The notes beneath the pieces were generated by a model, which searched no databases, was not told the origin of the DNA, and saw only the letters and a program-made list of their open reading frames with translations. Below, piece by piece: positions 1-10,504 of a DNA stretch of 64,000 nt. Both the position numbers and the translations under genes were made by a program. Positions within the stretch are counted from its first letter, which is position 1. Every line of letters starts with the position of its first letter. The DNA is from Microbacteriaceae bacterium VKM Ac-2855 (lineage in GTDB: Bacteria; Actinomycetota; Actinomycetes; Actinomycetales; Microbacteriaceae). The stretch lies in NCBI GenBank assembly GCA_013204985.1, contig JABMLG010000005.1, positions 198,159 through 262,158 of the forward strand, given 5' to 3'.

Positions 1-264
1 GCTCCCCGCTCGTACGGCGACCGTCCGGCTCGTGATGACCGCGCTCCGCGCAGCTTCGACCGCAGCGATCGTCCGGCTCGCTCGTTCGACCGCGATGCCC
101 GCCCGGCTCGCTCCAACGACCGCGATGACCGCGCTCCCCGCTCGTACGGCGACCGTCCGGCTCGTGATGACCGCGCTCCGCGCAGCTTCGACCGCAGCGA
201 TCGTCCGGCCCGTTCGTTCGACCGCGATGCCCGCCCGGCCCGCTCCAACGACCGCAGCGACCGC
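1..264 (+). repeat. 132-bp in-frame tandem duplication in the helicase tail
   Basis: Bases 1-132 recur almost unchanged at 133-264 (132 bp = 44 codons, in frame). The second copy differs mainly by a few gct/gcc swaps and one Asp to Ser codon at its end. Smaller DRPAR and SFDR motifs repeat inside each unit. The first copy may extend upstream of the window. Confidence 0.9.
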
Positions 265-1671
265 CCGGCCCGCTCGTTCGACCGCAGCGACCGCCCCGCG
301 CGCAGCTTCGACCGCAACGACGAGCGCCCGACCCGCTCCTACGGCAACGACCGCGGCAACGACCGGAGCAACGACCGCGGCAACGACCGCGGCGCCAGCA
401 GCTTCTACCCGAACCGCGACGCGAAGCCCGCGTTCCAGCAGACGGATGACGTCGTGCTCGAGCGCCTCGAGGCCGACGCGATCGAGGCGAAGGACGTCGA
501 CGGCGTGACCTTCGGCGACCTGGGCCTCGGCGCCAACATCGTGCGCCAGCTGACCGAGATGGGTGCGGCCGCGCCGTTCCCGATCCAGGCTGCGACCATC
601 CCGGATGTGCTCGCCGGCAAGGACGTCCTCGGTCGCGGCAAGACCGGCTCCGGCAAGACGATCGCCTTCGGCGCCCCCGTCGTCGAGCGCCTGATGGAGA
701 ACAACGGTGGCAAGGGCCGCAAGCCCGGCCGTGCCCCGCGCGCCCTGATCCTCGCTCCGACCCGCGAGCTGGCGATGCAGATCGACCGCACCGTGCAGCC
801 CATCGCGCGCAGTGTCGGCCTGTTCACCACCACGATCTTCGGCGGTGTGCCGCAGTACAAGCAGGTCTCCGCCCTGCAGCGCGGTGTCGACATCATCATC
901 GCCACCCCGGGGCGCCTCGAGGACCTCATCGAGCAGGGTCGCCTCGATCTCTCGACCGTCGCCATCACCGTCCTCGACGAGGCCGACCACATGTGCGACC
1001 TCGGCTTCCTCGAGCCGGTGCAGCGCATCCTGCGTCGCACGAAGGACGGCGGCCAGAAGCTGTTGTTCTCGGCCACGCTCGACAAGGGTGTCGCCACGCT
1101 CGTCGACGAGTTCCTCGTCGAGCCGACCGTGCACGAGGTCGCCGGTGAGGACCAGGCGTCCTCGACCATCGACCACCGTGTGCTGCTGATCGACCAGCGC
1201 GACAAGAGCGAGATCATCGAGCAGCTGGCCGCGCGTCAGGGCAAGACGCTGATCTTCGCCCGCACCCGCGCCTTCGCCGAGCAGCTCGCCGAGCAGCTCG
1301 AGGATGCGAACATCGCGGCCACCAGCCTGCACGGCGACCTCAACCAGGCCCGCCGTACGCGCAACCTCGCGCTGCTCACCAGCGGCCGCGTGGACGTGCT
1401 GGTCGCGACCGACGTCGCCGCTCGCGGAATCCACGTCGACGACATCGACCTGGTCATCCAGGCGGATGCTCCGGACGAGTACAAGACGTACCTGCACCGC
1501 TCCGGCCGCACCGGCCGCGCCGGTAAGAAGGGCACCGTGGTCACCCTGATCACGCGCAACCGTCGCCGTCGGATGGAAGAGCTGCTCGACCGGGCCGAGA
1601 TCGAGGCCGACATGGTCCAGGCCTACCCGGGCGACGCGCTGCTGACCGAGATCAGCGCCGCCGCGGAGTAA
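1..1671 (+). CDS. DEAD-box ATP-dependent RNA helicase (5' end outside window)
   Basis: The reading frame is open from base 1, so the start lies upstream. The first ~135 codons form an Arg/Asp/Ser/Pro-rich low-complexity tail (DRPARSFDR-type repeats). The helicase core follows from about base 480: Walker A GKTGSGKT (near 640), PTRELA, TPGRLEDL, DEAD at 976-987, SAT near 1070 and HRSGRTGRAG near 1495. Family members unwind structured RNA during ribosome assembly, cold adaptation or RNA decay. Basic disordered tails in this family usually serve RNA binding. The protein ends shortly after the RecA2 domain, so the tail here is N-terminal rather than C-terminal. The family call is secure; the specific paralog (DeaD, RhlE and so on) is not decided. 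Confidence 0.93.
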   Translation, partial: APRSYGDRPARDDRAPRSFDRSDRPARSFDRDARPARSNDRDDRAPRSYGDRPARDDRAPRSFDRSDRPARSFDRDARPARSNDRSDRPARSFDRSDRPARSFDRNDERPTRSYGNDRGNDRSNDRGNDRGASSFYPNRDAKPAFQQTDDVVLERLEADAIEAKDVDGVTFGDLGLGANIVRQLTEMGAAAPFPIQAATIPDVLAGKDVLGRGKTGSGKTIAFGAPVVERLMENNGGKGRKPGRAPRALILAPTRELAMQIDRTVQPIARSVGLFTTTIFGGVPQYKQVSALQRGVDIIIATPGRLEDLIEQGRLDLSTVAITVLDEADHMCDLGFLEPVQRILRRTKDGGQKLLFSATLDKGVATLVDEFLVEPTVHEVAGEDQASSTIDHRVLLIDQRDKSEIIEQLAARQGKTLIFARTRAFAEQLAEQLEDANIAATSLHGDLNQARRTRNLALLTSGRVDVLVATDVAARGIHVDDIDLVIQADAPDEYKTYLHRSGRTGRAGKKGTVVTLITRNRRRRMEELLDRAEIEADMVQAYPGDALLTEISAAAE

Positions 1672-1679
1672 CCCCGCCG

Positions 1680-1729
1680 CACGACGAAGCCGGCCGCTTC
1701 CCCTCGGGGAGGTGGCCGGCTTCGTCGTG
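1680..1729 (+). terminator. Terminator hairpin after the DEAD-box helicase
   Basis: A 16-bp perfect stem (cacgacgaagccggcc at 1680-1695, complement at 1714-1729) closes an 18-nt loop that is itself partly self-complementary (cccctcgggg). It begins 8 nt after the helicase stop codon. There is no U tract, as is common in high-GC actinobacteria. Confidence 0.85.
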
Positions 1730-1782
1730 GCGGTGCGTTCGAGCGGGCGGGACGAGCGCTCACCCGACTCTGGGCATACGCA

Positions 1783-1812
1783 GAAGGGCGGGTGCCGAAG
1801 CACCCGCCCTTC
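1783..1812 (-). terminator. Terminator hairpin after the fasciclin gene
   Basis: A 12-bp perfect stem (gaagggcgggtg at 1783-1794, complement at 1801-1812) with a 6-nt loop lies downstream of the minus-strand fasciclin stop. Together with the 1680-1729 hairpin it insulates two convergent genes. Confidence 0.85.
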
Positions 1813-1848
1813 CGTGTCGATCGCGTTCAGACGCGAGCCGGCTGGAAC

Positions 1849-2517
1849 CTATTCGGCCGGCGGGGTGAGGACGGTGTCGATGAGGTAGACGGTGGCGTTG
1901 GCGGTCTGGACGCCGCCGCAGATGACCTTGGCGTCGTTGACCATGATGTCGTCGCCGGAGCCGGTGACGGTGACGTCGCCGCCCTGGACGGTGGCGTGGG
2001 TGCCGTCGATGTCATCGGGCGCGATCTGGCCGGGGACGACGTGGTAGGTCAGGATCGAGGACAGCGTCGCTGCACCCTCGGGGGTCTTCAGCGTTTCCAG
2101 CGTGGCGGCGTCGAGCTTCGCGAACGCGTCATCCACGGGTGCGAAGACGGTGAACTCGGAGCCGTTGAGGGTGTCGACGAGGTCCACGTCGGGGTTCAGA
2201 GCGCCGGACACGGCGGCGGTGAGGGTGGTCAGCAGCGGGTTGTTCGACGCGGCGGTGGCGACGGGGTCCAGCGCCATTCCGGCGACGGAGCCGGCACCGT
2301 CCGGGACGGTCTCGGCGTAGGAGGCGCAGCCGGGGCCGACGAGGTTCGCGGCCGGGTCCATCATCGACGATGCGGAGGCCGAGGGGGTGGCCATCTCCGA
2401 CGCGGCGTCGGAGGACTCGGTGGTGGCGCCGCTGTTGCTGGAACAGGCGGTCAGCCCGAAGGCTGCAACGCTGATCAGCGCGAAAGCGGCGAGGGTGTTG
2501 CGCTTAGTGGATCGCAT
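1849..2517 (-). CDS. Fasciclin (FAS1) domain lipoprotein
   Basis: 222 aa. The start at 2517 is chosen because AAGGAG (2525-2530) sits 7 nt upstream; a longer in-frame ORF to 2562 lacks this. The N-terminus is a lipoprotein signal with lipobox LTAC (Cys25), followed by a Ser/Ala-rich linker and a single FAS1 domain in the C-terminal ~150 aa ([13 protein letters not shown], then YHVVPGQI). FAS1 domains mediate adhesion. The architecture resembles the mycobacterial MPT70/MPT83 antigens. It is monocistronic, with its own terminator. Confidence 0.92.
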   Translation of the reverse strand: MRSTKRNTLAAFALISVAAFGLTACSSNSGATTESSDAASEMATPSASASSMMDPAANLVGPGCASYAETVPDGAGSVAGMALDPVATAASNNPLLTTLTAAVSGALNPDVDLVDTLNGSEFTVFAPVDDAFAKLDAATLETLKTPEGAATLSSILTYHVVPGQIAPDDIDGTHATVQGGDVTVTGSGDDIMVNDAKVICGGVQTANATVYLIDTVLTPPAE

Positions 2518-2693
2518 GGGATCGCTCCTTTGGTTTCGGCCGTGAGGCCTGGTGTCGGCCAACGGCCGTGCATGTGTCGGGCCTCGACCGGTTCGGTCTG
2601 TCGCTCTCTGGCCCGTTGCAGAGTCTTCGGAGCCCCCTCGGGGAGGGATTGGATGTAATTAGAGAATCTAGGTAACAGCTTCGTAACGGCACC

Positions 2694-2733
2694 GATCCGC
2701 CTCGATCCGCCTCGATCCGCCTCCATCCGCCTC
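2694..2733. repeat. Four tandem 10-bp repeats (gatccgcctc)
   Basis: Units at 2694-2703, 2704-2713, 2714-2723 and 2724-2733 (the last begins c instead of g). They lie in the divergent intergenic region between the fasciclin gene and the membrane-protein gene. The AT-richer stretch at 2650-2690 beside them probably holds the fasciclin promoter. No function is known. Confidence 0.8.
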
Positions 2734-2807
2734 CGGATGACCCGCGGCCCGCGGTCCCGTAGGCTTGTCCCCGCCCGCATCCGGTGGGCGGATGAAGGGC
2801 GACGAGC

Positions 2808-3431
2808 ATGCAGACCCGGTGGGCGCGATTCGCGCGCGGCTGGCTCGCGGCCGTCGTCGCGACCACGACCGCGGCCGCCTCGCACACCCTCGGTGGCGGG
2901 CAGGCGCCGGCGTTCGCCGCCATCGCTCTGGCGCTCGCCTTCGCGGGCATGCTCTGCGTTCTGCTGGCGGGCAAGACCCTCTCGGTTCTGCGCCTCTCGG
3001 CCTCCGTCCTGCTCAGCCAGCTCGGCTACCACCTGCTCTTCCTGCTCGCGCCGGGCGGCGTCGCCGTCGAAGCGAGCGGCCAGGCGGCCATGCATCAGCA
3101 CGGCGCCGCCGAGACCGTCCTGCTGTCGACCGATGCCGGAATGGCCGCGCACGCGGGCCACGATCTGGGGATGTATCTGGCGCACGCGCTCGCGGCGATC
3201 GTCACGGTCGTCGCCCTGCGCCACGGCGAACGCACCTTCTGGACCCTCGGTGACGCCCTCGTCGGCGCCGTCGTGCGGATCGTCGCCCGTACATCCGCTG
3301 CACTCGCGCCCGTCGCGCGCCCCCACGCTCTACGCCCGTTCGAGCGGATCGCGCTCCCGCATCCGCTCGACGACGTGCTCTCGGCGCTGCGGCACCGCGG
3401 GCCACCACGCGGAGCCCTCGCCGCGGTCTGA
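2808..3431 (+). CDS. Histidine-containing integral membrane protein of the YcnI/CopC cluster
   Basis: 207 aa. About four hydrophobic segments (residues ~10-30, 35-55, 60-85, 120-140) are visible. Between the third and fourth lies a His/Met-bearing loop (MHQHG and HAGHDLGMYLAH), which is consistent with metal coordination. I recognise no named domain. It precedes genes for YcnI-like and CopC-like copper proteins on the same strand with a ~100-bp gap, so a role in copper handling is an inference from context. TAGGCT near 2760 may be its -10 box. The C-terminal ~60 residues are basic and cytoplasmic-looking. Confidence 0.7.
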   Translation: MQTRWARFARGWLAAVVATTTAAASHTLGGGQAPAFAAIALALAFAGMLCVLLAGKTLSVLRLSASVLLSQLGYHLLFLLAPGGVAVEASGQAAMHQHGAAETVLLSTDAGMAAHAGHDLGMYLAHALAAIVTVVALRHGERTFWTLGDALVGAVVRIVARTSAALAPVARPHALRPFERIALPHPLDDVLSALRHRGPPRGALAAV

Positions 3432-3532
3432 GCGCATCCAGCGGATGCCCGGCCGCGCGCCCGCGCTTCGGCGCGCCCACCCGCATCCGTGACCGGCCGC
3501 ATCCGCGCGCCGATTCTGCTCGAAGGACTCTC

Positions 3533-4285
3533 ATGACCCGCACCACCCGTACCTCCCTGCGCCGCCCCGCCCTGCTCGGCGGCGTCGCCCTCACCGCCGG
3601 TGTCGCCCTCGCGCTCGGCGCCCCGCTCGCCGCGAGCGCGCACGTCAGCGCCACGGCCACCTCCACCGCCGCCGGCTCCTACACGGTCGTGACTTTCTCG
3701 GTCGGTCACGGCTGCGACGGTTCGCCGACCACCGGCCTGCAGATCACGATCCCCGAGGGCATCAACTCGGTCACCCCCACGATCAACCCCAACTGGGACG
3801 TCACCAAGAACGAGGTGCAGCTCGACGCTCCGATCACCGACTCGCACGGCGCCTCCGTCACCGAACGCGTCGACACGGTCTCGTACACGGCGAAGACCCC
3901 GCTCGCCGAGGGGTACCGCGACACGGTCGAGCTGCAGGTGCAGTTGCCGGCGGATGCGGAGGGCGAGACGCTCGCCTTCCCCGTGCTGCAGAGCTGCGAG
4001 GTCGGCTCGACCGACTGGAGCGAGGCGACCGTCGAGGGTGAGGCCGAGCCGGAGCTCCCGGCGCCGACCGTCACCGTGACGGCCGCCGTCGCGGGTTCGG
4101 GCCACCACGACGACGACGGTGACGACGACGCCACGGCGACCGTGGCGGATGCTGCGCACACCGAGACCACCGCATCCGGTGACGACGTGCTCGCGCGCAT
4201 CCTCGGTATCGGCGGCCTGGTCGTCGGCGCCGTGGGCATCGTCATCGCCGCCTCCTCGCGTCGCAACCCGAAGGCGTCGGCGTGA
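3533..4285 (+). CDS. YcnI/DUF1775 family exported copper-binding protein
   Basis: 250 aa. A signal peptide is cleaved after ASA so that the mature protein starts at His37, the residue that forms the N-terminal copper brace in YcnI proteins. The DUF1775 domain spans ~37-175, with the GLQITIPEG and NPNWDV segments typical of the family. A Pro/Thr/Val-rich, HHDDD-containing linker and a C-terminal membrane helix (~222-243) follow. Its stop overlaps the copC start by 4 nt (GTGA), so the two are translationally coupled. The family sequesters copper outside the membrane. Confidence 0.92.
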   Translation: MTRTTRTSLRRPALLGGVALTAGVALALGAPLAASAHVSATATSTAAGSYTVVTFSVGHGCDGSPTTGLQITIPEGINSVTPTINPNWDVTKNEVQLDAPITDSHGASVTERVDTVSYTAKTPLAEGYRDTVELQVQLPADAEGETLAFPVLQSCEVGSTDWSEATVEGEAEPELPAPTVTVTAAVAGSGHHDDDGDDDATATVADAAHTETTASGDDVLARILGIGGLVVGAVGIVIAASSRRNPKASA

Positions 4286-4878
4286 TCCGTCGAACCCTCG
4301 CCGGAGCCGTCGTCGCCGGGGCCGCACTGGCCCTGGCGGTGGCGGCGCCGGCCGCCGCGCACAACTACCTCGTCGCGAGCACGCCGACGGCGGACTCCAC
4401 GCTCACCACCCAGCCCGAGACGATCTCGGTCACCACGAACGACAACCTGCTCGATCTTGGCGGTGACGGCAACGCCGCGGCGATCCAGGTCGTCGGGCCG
4501 GCGGATGCTCCCCGTTACTACGGCGACGGCTGCGTCACCGTGCTCGGGCCGACCGCGTCGATGCCCGCTCAGCTCGGGGCGGCGGGCGAGTACACCGTGA
4601 CCTGGCAGGTCGTCTCGACAGACGGCCACCCCGTCTCCGACAGCTTCACCTTCGAGTGGCAGCCGGACGCGACGCAGGTGCTCGCAGCTGGCTCCGCGAC
4701 CGCACCCGACTGCAACGGCACGATCTCGGCCGCCGAACCCGTCGCGAGCGATCAGCCCGCCGCGTCCACCGCATCCGACCCCGCCCTGCTGAACGATGTG
4801 CTCTGGATCGGCGGCGGCGTACTCGCCGTGGTCGTGGCGGCGGGAGTCACGCTGCTGGTGCTGCGCCGCCGGGCCTGA
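4282..4878 (+). CDS. CopC domain copper resistance protein
   Basis: 198 aa; GTG start overlapping the ycnI-like stop. Signal peptide ending AAPAAA, mature N-terminal His27, then an Ig-like CopC beta-barrel to ~residue 128 with the conserved STDGHPVSD segment (His116). A single C-terminal membrane helix (~171-193) and RRR tail anchor it. CopC binds Cu(II) through the N-terminal His and internal His/Asp residues. No CopD/YcnJ gene follows, so the partner transporter must be elsewhere unless the upstream membrane protein substitutes. Confidence 0.92.
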   Translation: MIRRTLAGAVVAGAALALAVAAPAAAHNYLVASTPTADSTLTTQPETISVTTNDNLLDLGGDGNAAAIQVVGPADAPRYYGDGCVTVLGPTASMPAQLGAAGEYTVTWQVVSTDGHPVSDSFTFEWQPDATQVLAAGSATAPDCNGTISAAEPVASDQPAASTASDPALLNDVLWIGGGVLAVVVAAGVTLLVLRRRA

Positions 4879-4890
4879 GCCCGCACCGTC

Positions 4891-4930
4891 TGCGAGGGAC
4901 CCTTCTCGGTTCGAGGGCGGGTCCCTCGCG
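4891..4930. repeat. GAGGGACCC palindrome family, copy 1 (short form)
   Basis: Inverted arms TGCGAGGGACCC (4891-4902) and GGGTCCCTCGCG (4919-4930) around a 16-nt centre, directly after copC. This is the short form of a repeat seen five more times in the window; it could fold as a terminator. Confidence 0.75.
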
Positions 4931-4966
4931 GAGAGTTCGGTAGCGGTGCACGCCTAGGGTGGGGGC

Positions 4967-5473
4967 GTGCGCAGCATCGAGGTCACGTTCGACGACGCGA
5001 CGGAACAGCGGATCCGCGATGACTGGAGCGCCCTGGCCGCCGCGGGTCTGCCGAGCCTCGCCGCCCACACGGGGGCGAGCAACCGTCCGCACCTGACTCT
5101 CGCGGCCGGGCCCGAGCTGCTGCCGCCGGAGCACATCCCGCCGACACCGACGGCGATCACCTTCGGCAGCCTCCTGCTCTTCCCGCACCGCGAGCGATTC
5201 GTGCTGGCGTGGGGCGTCGTGCTCACCCGCGAACTCGACGCCCTGCACCGCGCCCTGCTCGCGCGCGTCGAGGGAGCGCTGCCGACCTCGCTTCCGGATG
5301 CGTGGACGCCGCACGTCACGGTCGCGCGACGCCTCGACGCCGAGCAGCTCTCCCGCGCCCTGCCGCTGGTGGGCGCCCCGTTCACCGGGTCGGCTGCCGG
5401 CATCCGCTTCTGGAACGGCGACACCAAGGCGGTGACCGTACTCGGCTCCTCCACAGGCGCGGATGCGGGCTGA
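4967..5473 (+). CDS. 2'-5' RNA ligase/2H phosphoesterase family protein
   Basis: 168 aa. Two HxT-type motifs typical of the 2H fold are present: PHLTL (His42) and PHVTV (His116), about 74 residues apart. The family hydrolyses or forms 2'-5' or cyclic phosphodiester bonds; the substrate cannot be read from sequence. GTG start with TAGGGT (4955-4960) six nt upstream, so the mRNA is probably leaderless. Confidence 0.85.
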   Translation: MRSIEVTFDDATEQRIRDDWSALAAAGLPSLAAHTGASNRPHLTLAAGPELLPPEHIPPTPTAITFGSLLLFPHRERFVLAWGVVLTRELDALHRALLARVEGALPTSLPDAWTPHVTVARRLDAEQLSRALPLVGAPFTGSAAGIRFWNGDTKAVTVLGSSTGADAG

Positions 5474-5535
5474 GCCGTCGCCTGGCGGCTCCTGATCCGA
5501 AGGTGCGTCAGACACCGGAAGGTAGAGTTCTCGGC

Positions 5536-7569
<2,034 letters not shown>

Positions 7570-7595
7570 CCCGCCTGCAACACCGGGCCCCTGTG

Positions 7596-7680
7596 CCTTC
7601 TTGCGAGGGACCCGCCCTGTGCGCGAGGGACCCGCCCAGAGGGGGTCCCGTGCGCACAGGAGGGGTCCCTCGCAAGAAGG
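7596..7680. repeat. GAGGGACCC palindrome family, copy 2
   Basis: An ~85-bp imperfect palindrome with outer arms ccttcttgcgagggaccc (7596-7613) and their exact complement (7663-7680), plus inner GTGCGC and GGGACCC/GGGTCCC arms. It lies between the convergent recQ and AlkD-like genes and may terminate both. It abuts the stop codon of the AlkD-like gene. Confidence 0.88.
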
Positions 7681-7682
7681 GG

Positions 7683-8156
7683 TCAGTCGGTCGCCCACTC
7701 CGCCGCGCGGCGCAGGGCGGGCTCGCCGAGCCAGCGGGTGAGGACGGCATCGGCGCGGCCTCGCTCGGCGGGGTCGAGGCCGGCGAGCAGCGGGCGGATG
7801 ACGTCTCGGGCGAGCGGTTCGACCAGGGCACGGGCTGCGCTCGAGCGCACGAACCCCTCGAGACGAGTCAGATCGGATGCACGCAGCAGCTGCGCATTCG
7901 ACTGCAGCAGCACCACCGCGGCGAGCCGCTGCTCGAAGACCGGTTCGCGCCACAGTTCCGACGCCAACGCGGTGACCGCATCGTGGTCGAGCCCGCGGAA
8001 CTTGCGCAGCGCATCCCGGACCGTGCCGCGCACGGCTCCGACCGACGCCCCGGTGGAGCCGAGCCCCCCGCCCACTCGCTCGCGCACCTCCTCGGCGCGC
8101 CAGTAGTCGCCCTCGTTCTGCAGCGTGCGCAGGATGAAGTCACCGGGCTCGCTCAC
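7683..8156 (-). CDS. AlkD-like HEAT-repeat DNA alkylation repair protein, probably C-terminally truncated
   Basis: 157 aa from a GTG at 8156. The helical repeats resemble AlkD-type DNA glycosylases (VRGTVRDALRKFRGLDHD, LASELW, PVFEQRLAAVVLLQ, LEGFVRSS). The family excises 3- and 7-methylpurines without base flipping and is usually ~215-240 aa. This one stops after RWLGEPALRRAAEWATD, where homologs as I recall them continue into further helices. The stop codon sits two bases from the GAGGGACCC repeat, suggesting the 3' end was lost when the repeat arrived. An upstream in-frame extension to 8318 looks non-coding. It may be a pseudogene. Confidence 0.65.
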   Translation of the reverse strand: MSEPGDFILRTLQNEGDYWRAEEVRERVGGGLGSTGASVGAVRGTVRDALRKFRGLDHDAVTALASELWREPVFEQRLAAVVLLQSNAQLLRASDLTRLEGFVRSSAARALVEPLARDVIRPLLAGLDPAERGRADAVLTRWLGEPALRRAAEWATD

Positions 8157-8412
8157 CCGTCCATTCTGCGACAGGCTGCGGATCAGAATCGCGTGCCCGA
8201 GCCCCGGCGCTCCAGCGGGGCGCATCCGGGCAGCGGATGCGGCCTCTGTGCGGTTCCACCAACGCGCAGTGCCGCGCATCCGTCGGGGGTTGTGGACGGG
8301 CGACGGTGCGCTTCGCATCGATGCAGAGCCGACCTATCGTGCTGCACGTGCGGTGCTGCTCCCGATGGTGGGGGCGCGATCCTCCGGCCGCGCACGAGGC
8401 AAGGACCAGCAG

Positions 8413-10494
8413 ATGACCGACACCGAATCCCGCCCGCGCACCTCCCGGCTGCCCCGGTTGCCGCGTCCTGCCGCCACCCGCCCGCCGTCGGATGCGCTCG
8501 GCGCCGAGGCGGACGAGCATCTCGACTCTTCGGCCGAGACCACGACCCCGGCGGTCGACGTCGCGGCTCTGGGCGAGACCCTGCTGGGCACGTGGCGCGA
8601 CGTCCGCCTGGCGGCTCGTGAGTTGACCGGTCGGCCCGAGCTGCACCGGATCGACGGCCTTACGATGGCCGAGCACCGGGCGCGCGTCAGCGGCCAGCTG
8701 CACACCCTGGTCGAGGCGAAGGCCGTGCACCGCGCCTTCCCGACGGACCTCGGCGGCTTCGCCGATCACGGCGGCAACATCGCCGGCTTCGAGGAACTCG
8801 TGACCGCCGACCCGTCCCTGCAGATCAAGGCCGGCGTGCAGTGGGGCCTGTTCGGCGCCGCGGTGCTGCACCTGGGCACCCGCTCGCACCACGAGCGGTT
8901 CCTCCCGGGCATCATGAACCTCGAGATCCCGGGCGCGTTCGCGATGACCGAGACCGGGCACGGCTCCGATGTGGCCAGCATCGCGACGACCGCGACCTAC
9001 GAACCCGAGACCCAGGAGTTCGTGATCCGGACCCCGTTCCGCGCGGCGTGGAAGGACTACCTCGGCAACGCGGCGATCGACGGGCGCGCGGCGGTGCTGT
9101 TCGCGCAGCTCGTCACGCAGGGCGTCAATCACGGCGTGCACGCGATCTACGTCCCCATCCGCGACGAGAACGGCGCGTTCCTCCCGGGCGTCGGCGGTGA
9201 GGACGACGGTCTCAAGGGTGGTCTCAACGGCATCGACAACGGCCGGCTGCACTTCGACGACGTTCGGGTGCCGCGCGAGAACCTGTTGAACCGCTACGGC
9301 GACGTCGCCCCCGACGGCACCTACTCGTCGCCGATCGCCAGCCCCGGTCGGCGCTTCTTCACGATGCTGGGCACTCTCGTGCAGGGCCGTGTCTCGCTCG
9401 ACGGCGCCTCCGTCGCGGCTGCGAAGATCGCGCTCGCCATCGCGGTCACCTACGGCAACGAGCGTCGTCAGTTCACCGCGGGTACGGCGGAGGAGGAGGT
9501 GCTGCTCGACTATCAGCGCCACCAGCGCCGACTGCTGCCGCTGCTCGCCACCACCTACGCGACCAACTTCGCGCACGAGAAGCTCCTCGTCGCGTTCGAT
9601 GGCGTGTTCTCGGGCGCGACCGACACCGACGACTCCCGGCAGGATCTCGAGACCCTCGCCGCCGCCCTCAAGTCGCTCTCGACCTGGCACGCGCTCGACA
9701 CGTTGCAGGAGTGCCGCGAGGCCTGCGGCGGAGCCGGCTTCCTCGCCGAGAACCGCTTCACGCAGCTGCGCGCCGACCTCGACGTCTACGCCACCTTCGA
9801 GGGCGACAACACCGTGCTGCTGCAGCTCGTGGCCAAGCGCTTGCTGACCGATTTCGGCCGTACGTTCAAGAACGCCACGCCGGGCGTGCTCGCCCGCTAC
9901 GCCGTCGAGCAGGTCGCCTCCCGAACCGTCTACGGATCGGGGCTGCGCCGTCTCGCGCAGAACGTCTCCGACCGAGGCTCCACCGCTCGCTCGGTGGGCC
10001 AGCTGCGCGAGGAGCAGTCGCAGCGCGAGCTGCTCACGGAGCGCGTCGAGGTGATGGTCGCCGAGGTCGCCGGCCGGCTGCGCCCCGCGTCGAAACTGAG
10101 CAAGGCGGAGGCCGCCGAGCTCTTCAACGCCAACCAGAACGAGCTGATCGAGGCGGCCCGCGCGCACGCGGAGCTTTTGCAGTGGGAGGCGTTCAGCGAG
10201 GCGCTCGCCGGCGTCGAGGACGTCGGCACCCGCACCGTCCTCACCTGGCTGCGCGACCTGTTCGGGCTCGGACTCATCGAGAAGCATCTCGCCTGGTACC
10301 TCATCCACGGTCGCCTTTCGGCTCAGCGGGCGCAGGCCGTCAGCGCCTACATCGACCGTCTGCTGGCGCGACTGCGCCCGCACGCCGCCGACCTCGTCGC
10401 CGCCTTCGGTTACGGGCCGGAGCACATCCGTGCCGCGATCGCGACCGGCGCCGAAGCGGAGCGTCAGGCGGAGGCGCGCGCGGCTAAGCGATAA
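8413..10494 (+). CDS. Acyl-CoA oxidase/acyl-CoA dehydrogenase family flavoenzyme
   Basis: 693 aa, the length of acyl-CoA oxidases rather than ~390-aa dehydrogenases. ATG 8413 is preceded by aagga. Flavin and substrate segments: AMTETGHGSDV, GVNHGVHAIYVPI, GGLNGIDNGRLHFDDVRVPRENLLNRYGDV; ACGGAGFL and ATFEGDNTVL in the ACOX domain, the latter with the catalytic Glu. It carries out the first oxidation of fatty acyl-CoA in beta-oxidation, with O2 as acceptor if a true oxidase. No other beta-oxidation gene is adjacent. TATCGT at 8335-8340 is a plausible -10 box. Confidence 0.92.
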   Translation: MTDTESRPRTSRLPRLPRPAATRPPSDALGAEADEHLDSSAETTTPAVDVAALGETLLGTWRDVRLAARELTGRPELHRIDGLTMAEHRARVSGQLHTLVEAKAVHRAFPTDLGGFADHGGNIAGFEELVTADPSLQIKAGVQWGLFGAAVLHLGTRSHHERFLPGIMNLEIPGAFAMTETGHGSDVASIATTATYEPETQEFVIRTPFRAAWKDYLGNAAIDGRAAVLFAQLVTQGVNHGVHAIYVPIRDENGAFLPGVGGEDDGLKGGLNGIDNGRLHFDDVRVPRENLLNRYGDVAPDGTYSSPIASPGRRFFTMLGTLVQGRVSLDGASVAAAKIALAIAVTYGNERRQFTAGTAEEEVLLDYQRHQRRLLPLLATTYATNFAHEKLLVAFDGVFSGATDTDDSRQDLETLAAALKSLSTWHALDTLQECREACGGAGFLAENRFTQLRADLDVYATFEGDNTVLLQLVAKRLLTDFGRTFKNATPGVLARYAVEQVASRTVYGSGLRRLAQNVSDRGSTARSVGQLREEQSQRELLTERVEVMVAEVAGRLRPASKLSKAEAAELFNANQNELIEAARAHAELLQWEAFSEALAGVEDVGTRTVLTWLRDLFGLGLIEKHLAWYLIHGRLSAQRAQAVSAYIDRLLARLRPHAADLVAAFGYGPEHIRAAIATGAEAERQAEARAAKR

Positions 10495-10504
10495 AGTTCG
10501 AGCC

